A stretch of DNA of 64,000 nucleotides, taken from NCBI GenBank assembly GCA_016808115.1, contig JAEQBH010009450.1, forward strand, positions 1 to 64,000, in the 5' to 3' direction. Below are positions 56,184 through 64,000 of this stretch, in pieces. A program made the translations under genes and the position numbers. Under the pieces are notes generated by a model that saw only the letters and a list, made by a program, of their open reading frames with translations, was not told where the DNA came from and ran no database searches. Source of the DNA: Tetrastigma voinierianum. Taxonomy: Eukaryota > Streptophyta > Magnoliopsida > Vitales > Vitaceae. How positions within the stretch are numbered: the stretch's first letter is position 1; each line of letters begins with the position of its first letter.

Positions 56184-58456
56184 TGTTGAATGACCAAAGA
56201 CGTATACAAATTTATGACTTTTGTACCAAAGGACTATTGTCTAATCCCGACATGGCGTAAAAACTTGTAAAGGAGATTAAATGATGTATATGTGAAAAAT
56301 ATGGTCAAGAAAGTGAATGTGGTAAATACTCAAAAGTGATTTGAAATAAGTAAGTATACTCAAGCGAAATGAAAGAAGTATTACGACACTGACCCCTTCA
56401 TAGAGTGCACGGGTCATACAAGTTATAAAGTGGACTCTAGAGTCCGGATATCGTACCCACGAGTTGGAGGTTCTCTCTAGTTTAGATTTGATCACCCCGA
56501 TTATAGGGCTCTTCGCTATTTGGCGACCAAGTAGAATGTAGATAAAATCAATTTAATTGAAACAAAAACTGATTTAAAACTAATCCTAAATCTACCAAAT
56601 AAACAACTACTTAATTCTAAGGTATGAAGAGAAGTCACTAGGGATGGGGATAATTATTTACAAAACAGTTTGCATTTTCTTGAAAAGCTATAACAATTGT
56701 AAGTTGAATGCTAGATTTGTCCCGAAAGGCAATGTAGTATAGCCTGGATTTCTCCATACATATACCATTCCTTTGGTTAGAGATCCATATTCACTTTGAG
56801 ACAAATCAGGTCTAAATAGCTACTGTAAAATTTGGCACTCTTTAAGATTTGATTGTTTTCTTTGTGCCCTGTATTTCTTAGGGCAGAAGAATTCTTGCCC
56901 TCATAGACAGGGATAATGCGAAATAACTCTCCAATGTAATTAGTATCTTGTCCTTCAAATCTAATAAAATTTTCTATCTCTTGATTAGATCTTTGCTAAC
57001 ACGGGATCAAGATCCTTTCATCAGACTAAGGAGAAACCTATGATCAACTAAATTGATACATCATCTAATTAATCCTCACACCATGAGTAAATTAGTGATC
57101 TATCGAAGTAATTTTTCCGAGTTCATTAGTTCCAAGATATTAGTCCTAACATACCCTGAGTTCACCAGCTCTTTACTCTGGGAATCTCCATCTCAGGTGT
57201 CACTCGGAGGGCCTCCACGGAAATCGAGGCAAGATCTGACTCTTTCTTGGATATAGCTACTAATATTCCGAACAATTCATTATATGAACGGTACCAATTA
57301 TATAAATTCGGTATTGAGCCACCACAAAATAGCGAAGGCTGCAAATACGAATGTTCAACAACCCAAAGCCCCAACCCTGAGGTGTTTAATGTTCCATTCT
57401 TTGAGATTCCAATCATCACTAATCAAACAAAAAGTAAGAAAATGAAGAAAAGAAATCAAGAGAAAGAAAAAAACCCATATTTGAGCTTAAATCTTCGCCT
57501 CAACAGTAAATAAATTTAATATCTGAGTCTGACACCGAAATATCTTCAATAAAAATAAAAATCTGCTCTAAAACTACTCTAAGATCTATTAAAAATAAAA
57601 ATCTGCGGCAAAAACTAGAAAATGGAAATGGGTTTAGAGAGAAAACCCATGAGAGAAAATCCAGATTTTTAGCTTCAATCTTTGTCTAAACAGGTAATCT
57701 GAATCTCTGATATCTGACACTTAGAAAAATCTTCAATAGAAATAAAATGCTAAAATTACTCTAGATCTAAACAAATCCAAAATCTATAGAAAAGCGGAAA
57801 AATGGGCGGAGTCTAGAGAGAAACCCCAAGAGAAGGCTCCAATCTTCACTTTTGCCTCTTTACCTAAAACCACGAGAGTATAAATATGGTCCTAAGGGTG
57901 AAATAGGCTTGAAATTAGGTCAAAAACTCAATTTTCGGCCTTTTTCAAGTTGCTGCAGCGTTTCTGGTCGCGACACAGGTCTTCTGTCGCAACACCATTC
58001 TCTGTCCGCGACATCGGTCATTTGTACTCTCTGTCGCGACATGGTCACGACATAATACTCTCCCCCAGTCGCGACATACTCTCTGTCGGCGACAAATTTC
58101 TGGGCTGGCGGCGGTTTTTCTTATCTAACTTGCCGGGGCCATAACTGCGTTTAACTCGGATTAGGCGTGTGAGTACTCGTTGGAAAGCTCTTTGAATGTA
58201 TAATGCAGACATGAGGAATTTGAACCATTTGATGTTCGGATGTGCGAGAAAAATTAATCTTCCCGATGTGTATTTGTGAGACTCGGTTGACTCATCTTTT
58301 GAAATATATTGCTGTTCGCGCGAATCCCTTTGCTTTTCATCAATAATCCTACAAAACCACGTTTAGAGAATTTTATGAGTTTTACATGAATATGGATATA
58401 AAATGCAAAATAACATGTAGAAATGAACAAAACATAGATTAGTTTTGCACTCATCA
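56184..58456 (-). repeat. LTR A4 (2273 bp)
   Basis: TGTTGAATGACCAAAGACGT to GCACTCATCA. Same landmarks as A3: primer-site-like insert (56245-56272), tandem 190-bp units (57480-57850), TATA-like GAGTATAAATATGG (57878), CG-palindrome array (57965-58095). It is followed directly by the target duplication GTACT and G3 RT. Confidence 0.93.
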
Positions 58457-58945
58457 GTACTCTCTTTGCGTGTGGAGGCGATTTCTCATGATCACCGATC
58501 TTGTCTGGAGTTAACCTCAATTCCTCTTAGGATCGCAATGCTGATACTATGCCTTTTCTCACCATAAAGTGGCACTTTTCCCAATTTAAAACTAAATTGG
58601 TTTACATGCACCTTTTAGGCCCGCCGTAAGTCGGATTATGGAGGCATTCATGAATGTAGACCCGATCAACGAAATCATCCATGAAGACTTCAATGGATTT
58701 TTCGACCATGTCCAAAAATATTGCCATCATACATCTCTAAAAGGTTCCTGGAACGTTACACAAACCAAATGGCATTCTCCGGAAAGCGAAAGTGCCATAA
58801 GGGCATGTGAAGGTGGTCTTCTCCTGGTCTTTCGGAGCAATGGTGATCTAATTGTATCCCGAGTATCCATCCAGAAAGCAGAAGTACTCATTCCCTGCAA
58901 GTCGATCTAACATCTGATCAATAAATAGAAGTGGAAAATGTTTTT
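58457..58945 (-). pseudogene. G3 reverse transcriptase, N-terminal and palm part
   Basis: From 58945 on the minus strand: HFPLLFIDQMLDRLAGNEYF, CFLDGYSGYNQI-like residues, degraded TFTCPYG, FGLCN, and the catalytic FMDDF at 58685-58671 (gypsy YxDD variant). LVLNWEKCHFMVRKGIV and KIGDHEKSPPHAKRV follow up to the A insertion. The thumb continues at 35802. Upstream, the sequence passes directly into the first bases of an LTR (TGATGAGTGTCC), so the start of RT and everything before it is deleted. Confidence 0.93.
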
Positions 58946-58957
58946 GGACACTCATCA

Positions 58958-61030
58958 GTTGGCCTTGCCTCACTTAGGTCGAGCTTCCTGAAGATGGATA
59001 GGGGCATCAAGTTAATGCTTGCCCCTAGGTCACATAGTGCCTTTATGAATGTAGTATTCCCAATAGAATATGAGATGTTGAAGCTTCCTAGATCCTTAAG
59101 CTTTAGAGGAGAAAAACTTACGAAGGATAGCACTCATCACAGTGAGTCTGATAGTCTTAATTCACCTAGCTTCTTTTGTTTTCAAAATGTTGTCATGAAC
59201 TTTTCATAGCTTGGCATATGTTCCAAGGCATCGACAAAAGGGATGATGATATGAGGCTTTTTGAAGATGTCAAGAAACTTTTCAAATTTCTGGTTGAGCT
59301 TGTTCCCTTTCAACGTCCACGGGAATGGAATAGTTGGTGTAAACTCCCTTGGAAGTGGTATCGCCTCCTTAGCTTTTTGGTAGAGTTCTTGGGCTTGTCT
59401 TCCTCTACTAACTCCTCTTTTGATCAATCAAGAAGATATATTTTTCCGCTACATCGAATGCAAGGCAATCGATATTAGCTACTAATATGCAAGTCTTTAT
59501 ATCTGAAGAACGACCAATTCTCTCTAAGTGCCCAGCCTCGCACCTTATAGGATTATGGAAGCTTGACCTAATGCAGAGATTCTCACCAAACAAAAAACAT
59601 CGTTTGGTTTTGACTTATTTTCTCTCTAAAACCGTCGGTTAGTGCCTTAGATTCCCCTTTTGAGGAAGAGTCCTCCTCCATGAGGATGCATCACGGCTTA
59701 ATCCATGAACAAAAGAAGAATTCATACTAAACATAAAAGAAATTGAAATTTGATTGAAAGATTGTCTTTGAAATGACCACCGACCTTAAGAACAAACTAA
59801 AACCTTCAAAAGCAGAAATATATGAGATCGTTTATTGATCTTGTCTCCCTATATCTATACGTTTGGACTTGAGGATCGAGTTACAATGTTTCCTAATTGA
59901 TCTGATAGCTTTGGAGGGCAAAAAATAGCAAGACAATCAAAGTGTCGCTCTGTACTTTCTATTTTCCATCTTGCACTCCTTGAAAATCTACGCCTCATCT
60001 AGCTAGTGTGAGAAAATCTTGCACTCACTTAGGTGAGTGGGAGTTTTTCTGCTGCAGTGACACTTCGAGCTTTTTCTTATTTCCAAGGCTTTGAACTGAT
60101 TCCAATCTCTTTCCTTCATGACTCCATGGCCTTTGATCATGAGTTAGTACTCCTTGGAAGCTCCAAATCGTTACTCCAATCCAAAGTGTTGCTTTTTGGC
60201 TAAAACAATCTGCATTATGCACAAACTAAGTGGAAACATTAGAAACTTTGCCCTTGGGATCAACAATTTGCATAAATGGTTGGTGGGTATAATTACCACT
60301 CAAAGGAGTAGGAAGATGTAAAGTGGCATGTAAAATGCCACTTTTGAGTAGTTATCATAGCTCATGTGTCTCATCCTCATTCTTCTTCATTATAGCTCCT
60401 CTGGTTGATGCATTAGGCAAGGTCCAAGCAATACTAGTCAATCCCTTGTAGAAGCTTTGAATCTACATCCACTTCGAAATTCCATGATAGGGGCACTTCC
60501 TTAACAACTCCTTGTATCTTTCCCAAGCCTCATGCATTGGCTCACCATCATATTGCGCAAAACTGTATAACTCCATCTATAGTTGTGCGGTCTTGGCTGG
60601 TGGGAAACTTGGCTAAGAATTCATAGACTAGATCGTTCAGGTTGTGAATTGAGGTTTGGCCAGTTATTAGTTCGGCCAAATCTTTTTCCTTGTCATGTGG
60701 GGAATAGAGGTGGCTGCAAAGTCTAGTAGCCTCATTGGGTAACCCCATTGTACTTCAGTGTATCAAACACCTCCAAAAAGTTGGAGATGTGTTTGTTCGG
60801 ATCCTCGCTTGATAGCCCGGTGGGCAGATATTCTACCTGCCAGTTCGGGTGATTAACTTCAGCGAGTTGGTTGTTTAATTTGAATAGTGGCGGTGGCTTT
60901 GGATTTCCGATTGGATCCTAGTGAGTGGCACTGCATAGTCCCTTAGAGTAAGGAGTGGATTGTCAACTTAAGGATGGTTGTTGATTTTCTACTCAACATT
61001 CTCTATTTCTTCTGGATTATTGGTGGCCAT
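58958..61030 (-). pseudogene. G1 gag and N-terminal protease
   Basis: Start ATG at 61030 (MATNNPEEIENVE then a stop). Gag pieces: LSSEDPNKHISNFLEVFDTL (about 60810-60750), QYDGEPMHEAWERYKELLRK and CPYHGISKWM at about 60560-60460, and a degraded middle (60430-59440). Then QKFEKFLDIFKKPHIIIPFV and DALEHMPSYEKFM (59320-59190), and protease LKLKDLGSFNISYSIGNTTF, LCDLGASINLMPLSIFRKLD with active-site DLGAS, ending SEARPT where G3 is inserted. Many stops and shifts. The protease continues at 26201. Confidence 0.92.
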
Positions 61031-61282
61031 GGTGCCTTAGTCGATCTAAACTCTCAGACTTTGTTTGGCTCTCCAAATCAAATGGTCGAGTTCTGGATTG
61101 TAAGGGAATAGCTCGTGCTAGTACGTCTATGCATACTGCGACTACGAAAGAGCTTTGTTGAAGAGAACAAAACCAAGATTAGAATTAAAAAAAAACAAAA
61201 TCAATAACCAAGGAAAAAATGAAAAACTAATTTATATCAAATCAAAACAAAATTATTTTGATTAATATCAATAGAATGTCGT

Positions 61283-61308
61283 AGTCCTCAGCAACAACGC
61301 CAAAAACT
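61283..61308 (-). promoter_or_regulatory. G1 primer binding site
   Basis: Minus strand AGTTTTTGGCGTTGTTGCTG then AGGACT after the LTR end. It is a tRNA-Asp type site with several substitutions. Confidence 0.8.
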
Positions 61309-62691
61309 TGTTACTCACTTTTCTACACGCAAGTACTCACTACAAGTATACGAATCGTGCAAGTAATAAAGTGGACTTAGCAAGTCAGTTGTCAAGCCCA
61401 TGGGACTCGTCTGTGAGTACCAATTTAATCTAACCTAAGTTTTTGGATAAATTAAGAGTAGGATACAATTGTAATATTAGAATATCAAATGAATGGTTTG
61501 GACGATCTCGGTAATCCTCATATTAACGTAAATCTAACAAATGTATCTGATCATTGTTCTAAATATGTGATATCTCTGATAACAACACTGCTGAGATCGA
61601 TATCTCTATCGTCGAGTTTATAGAGCATTAAGCTTGGTTAATCTCTATACCACGTATGTGGGAGTCATAGATATGTCTGTCCTATGATCATCTCCTGGCA
61701 CTCCATTCCTAATCCCATCCTTCCATCTCCTCTCAGTCTCATGTTAAATGTTAAATGATGCAAACAATGGCAGTACCCTGGCCTTCAGCGTAAATGAAAT
61801 ACTCAATATATTATTTGAATTTGTGTTGAAAAGATTAAATCAAAACCTAATACATTGTTCATGTCGGGCTACATGGTAGCCCTAGATAAAAGAAAACTAA
61901 ACATGTCTAAATTAAAAATCCAACAAGGATAAAAAGAAAACATAAAAGAAGAAGTAGAAATTCTGAAGTTCTGATGAACTCTGTAGTCGTCCTTCAAGCT
62001 TCGTGTGATTTCCACTTGATGGCTTCCTCCCTTTCTCTCTCAGGTTCCTCTCCTTTTATAAAATTGGCCCAGGGCTCTACAGTATCTCCCTTGTAAGTGC
62101 CTTGCCTTTTCTGATCATCAAGAACTCCCCACTATTCCAGATTTCTCTCCTTTTTGTGCCTTATCCGCAATTTTTGTTGTCACTTAAAGTGAGTGAAATT
62201 TTCTGATAGCTCAGAAAGTGGTTTGTGACTAATCGAGAACATTGACTACTTGCAAAATTTTCGCATGACTAAGGGTCCTTTGTGAAATCCTCCGAGAGCT
62301 ACCGCTGCACTATATGAAATTTTTGTAGTGACTATAAGTCACTGGGAAACTGAACAAGGGAAAAATGTGATGTACTACGAGATTTTCGCAGTCACTATCA
62401 ACTAATTATGAAAGTCTCTGGCTCTCCTCAAGCTTCCAATTTGACTCTTGCTTATCTCCGAACATGTCCCATGCGTGCTATCAACTCCTGAATACCTGTG
62501 GCTTGCCTTCAAAAGCTCAAAACCTTGCTAACTGCACCCAATCACCTTCAAAATTACACGAACTCAAGGTAATCATTAGTTTCATGCTTAGGAACCAACA
62601 ATTGAATGGCTAAATTAGAGTTTGTTGATAATCACTAAAAAAAATGGCTCAAAATAAGTATGTAAAAACACGTAATTTCAGCATTCATTAA
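61309..62691 (-). repeat. G1 5' LTR (1383 bp)
   Basis: Starts TGTTACTCACTTTTCTACAC and runs collinear with 14933-16347. Minus-strand TATA CCAATTTTATAAAAGG lies at about 62066-62051. The outer end (ATTTCAGCATTCATTAAT) has lost the canonical CA and part of the hairpin. C1 integrase begins immediately to the right. Confidence 0.88.
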
Positions 62692-63030
62692 TGGAACTTC
62701 AGAATTGAGGCGAAGATGATAAATCCGCACATAACGGGTAAAGTCATCAACAAAGGAAAGATAATACTTGTAGCCATCAAGAGAAATATGAGAAGAAGGA
62801 CCCCAAACATCAGAATGGATGAAATTTGGAATGGTTTCATAGTTTTAAGAGATGAAGAAGAATATACGGTTGATAGAAATTTACCAAATTGACAAGCGTT
62901 ACAAAACTGAGAATAAACTTAGAAGAAACTGAAAAATGAAGTGTGATAAAATTGGTGTACCTAAATTTGGTGGTCAAGTCTATTATGCCATAGAGAAATT
63001 ACATGTTGAGAGTTATTATAAAGAAAATTG
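62692..63030 (-). pseudogene. C1 GAG-pre-integrase and integrase N-terminal part
   Basis: On the minus strand: LWHNRLDHQ, FCNACQFGK (zinc-binding C-X2-C), SSSSLKTMKPFQI, then in a second frame degraded DVWGPS, SLDGYKYYLSFVDDFTRYV and IYHLRLNSEV. Reading stops there at the G1 LTR and resumes at 14932. The catalytic first Asp region is present but frameshifted. Confidence 0.88.
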
Positions 63031-63445
63031 TGTTGACAAGAGAAAGCAGACATGGTGACCTTAGGGATGAAGGGCGAAATTGAATCAGATGCAGAGCAGA
63101 AGACATAGAAGGAGAAGATCACTGGTAGAGGCCATCATAAGTGCTTGACAAGGATGTCTTTGAAAGGTGTCCTTAACGTAACAACAGGTAGGAGTAAATT
63201 CAACAGAACATTGTTATCAAGTCTTGTGCAAGAAACTCTCCATTCATGTGCTCAAACTGTAGAGATAATATGTACCGCTAAATAGATTGAATGATTGAGG
63301 CATAAATTCAATGGAGTAAGTGTTGAAGGTGTGGTAGTAGACACAATCTGTGAGAAGGAAGAGCCATTCTGAGGCTAAGATAGAGATAGTTTGTAGAGAG
63401 TAGACAGAGTATGACACATGGAAGGCTGAACGACTCTGAAGTGCC
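63031..63445 (-). other. C1 5' interior, not resolved
   Basis: This is where C1 protease and gag should be, but only about 415 bases remain and I recognise no knuckle or protease motif. Most of gag-protease is therefore deleted. TGGCACTTCAGAG (63445-63433, minus) next to the LTR may be a degraded tRNA-iMet primer site. Confidence 0.5.
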
Positions 63446-63658
63446 ATGTTGGTATTTAGTACATGGAGAACACAGAAGTGAAACAAAGCATAGAGATGAA
63501 AACAAGACCTAACACTATATTATTCTCTGATATTTAAACAGAAGGACAAGCATAAACATTATAGAGATTGAAGACAATTACAACAGAAAAGAAATCACGT
63601 GTTTTAAGCTTCAGTAAGTCATGTGTCTTCTCTTTCCTGTAGTAGTGTATTATGATCA
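63446..63658 (-). repeat. C1 5' LTR (about 213 bp)
   Basis: On the minus strand TGATCATAATACACTACTAC to ACTAAATACCAACA. It matches 12318-12518 over most of its length. Short LTRs of this size are usual for Ale/Retrofit-like copia. Confidence 0.8.
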
Positions 63659-64000
63659 ACTGGTTGTTTTGTAGCAAGCAACCCTGCTCTTTCTATCTCA
63701 TGCAGGGTTGCGGTTGCCAAAACAATAAAGGCCTCATAGACCAAAACCCACACTTTCCTAAGATGAGGTAACGTATTGCTTGATCCATGTTTCAACTATT
63801 AGACAACCAGTCAGCATTTTTGTGTTTTTATTGGAGATTAAGGGCCCGTTTTGAAAACTCAAATAACACTATTTAATATTTTCTATGTTTTCAAAGAAAA
63901 TAAAGAAATGAACAAATGTGTTCTTTCTATTTTTCCTTAAACACCTTTTTTTTTTAAGTAGAAAATAATTTTTAAAAACATGAACTAAACTCTAATTCAC
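63659..64000. other. Right flank, no feature
   Basis: AT-rich, no coding match. It has a 9-bp inverted repeat GCAACCCTG/CAGGGTTGC at 63678-63711. C2 RT/RNase H sequence, expected here if C1 had simply inserted into C2, was not recognised. Confidence 0.5.

Larger units (their letters stand above)
35803..58456. mobile_element. Family-A complex: multi-LTR insertion with inverted end LTRs
   Basis: The unit is flanked by an exact target duplication GTACT (35798-35802 and 58457-58461), and G3 RT resumes in frame across it. It contains LTR A1 (plus), a truncated LTR A2 (minus, split by F), a 4.3-kb interior with gag-protease remnants (minus), LTR A3 (minus), a 0.9-kb deleted interior and LTR A4 (minus). 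Both outer ends are the U3 start (TGATTGC... on the left; ...CTCATCA on the right), so the terminal LTRs are inverted. No RT or integrase was found inside. Confidence 0.85.
26202..58957 (-). mobile_element. G3: Athila-like gypsy with pol, hosting T1 and A
   Basis: From left: 3' LTR (26202-27475), polypurine tract, non-coding box region, ORF3, T1 insertion, palindromic array, GTTGCCTCCC box, integrase, RNase H and RT (33960-35802, resumed at 58457-58945). The right end is only about the first 15 bases of its 5' LTR (TGATGAGTGTCC on the minus strand). Flanks GTGGG (26197-26201) and GTTGG (58958-58962) form a 4/5 target duplication within G1 protease. The rest of the 5' LTR, primer site, gag, protease and RT N-terminus have been deleted. 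Confidence 0.82.
14933..62691 (-). mobile_element. G1: Athila-like gypsy, pol-less, hosting G2 and G3
   Basis: Two LTRs of the same orientation (14933-16347 and 61309-62691) bound it. Next to the right LTR lie the reversed primer site and gag-protease (61030-58958). The protease resumes at 26201 and runs to about 25850, left of the G3 insertion. The GTTGCCTCCC box, an LTR-like stretch and ORF3 (25251-24945 plus 18970-17826, split by G2) follow, then 1.5 kb of non-coding sequence to the 3' LTR. No RT, RNase H or integrase lies between protease and ORF3. No clear target duplication was found (ATGGT left, GGAAC right), but C1 integrase is continuous across it. Confidence 0.85.
12318..63658 (-). 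mobile_element. C1: Ty1/copia element split by a 47.8-kb nest
   Basis: A minus-strand copia is present in two halves. The left half (12318-14932) holds the 3' LTR, RNase H, RT, linker and the C-terminal part of integrase. The right half (62692-63658) holds the N-terminal integrase part, GAG-pre-integrase residues and the 5' LTR. The two LTRs match over about 200 bases. Integrase reading stops after LRLNSEV on the right and resumes with TIFGFTLFV on the left, as expected for SEV-L-TIF in this family. Most of gag and protease is gone. The integrase signature (CQFGK, SLDGYKYY-like) suggests the Ale/Retrofit branch. Confidence 0.85.

Noticed and set aside
63678..63711. Inverted repeat GCAACCCTG/CAGGGTTGC as a terminator
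   Set aside because: Rho-independent-type terminators are not expected in plant nuclear DNA, and no gene ends here.

Overview
This window is plant nuclear DNA. It is AT-rich and carries only retrotransposon-derived coding remnants: Ty1/copia gag, protease, integrase and RT, and Ty3/gypsy Athila-like gag and protease with tRNA-Asp-type primer binding sites (core TTTTTGGCGCCGTTG). No intact host gene, rRNA, tRNA or CRISPR could be supported. The species cannot be named from the sequence. All reading frames are broken, so element proteins are annotated as pseudogenes.

Layout. Bases 1-5151 are AT-rich and probably end in the terminus of a CACTA transposon. Bases 5190-9180 hold fragments of one chromovirus-like gypsy element and several copia elements. 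Bases 9210-12318 carry a near-complete but decayed copia (C2). The rest is one large nest of insertions. C1, a minus-strand copia, runs from 12318 to 63658. Its integrase is split by G1, a minus-strand gypsy (14933-62691). G1's ORF3 is split by G2, a complete plus-strand gypsy (18971-24944). G1's protease is split by G3, a minus-strand gypsy (26202-58957). G3 holds a plus-strand long-LTR insertion T1 (about 30149-33240) and, in its RT, the family-A complex (35803-58456). One LTR of A is split by F, a complete plus-strand gypsy (38150-48005). Nesting is supported by target duplications (GTACT, AGAAA; imperfect for G2 and G3) and by pol reading that resumes across the insertions.

Common design. 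G1, G2, A and F have gag, usually protease, and often an ORF3 of the plant-transposon-protein type, but no RT or integrase. Only G3 has RT, RNase H and integrase, so it or a relative may have served the others. Across families I see shared non-coding architecture: a hairpin at the first bases of each LTR, a purine tract followed by a conserved box upstream of the polypurine tract, a GTTGCCTCCC box after gag/pol, and in three families an LTR-like stretch just upstream of ORF3.

Limits. Boundaries were read by eye. LTR copies differ by many small indels, which may reflect age, sequencing error, or both.
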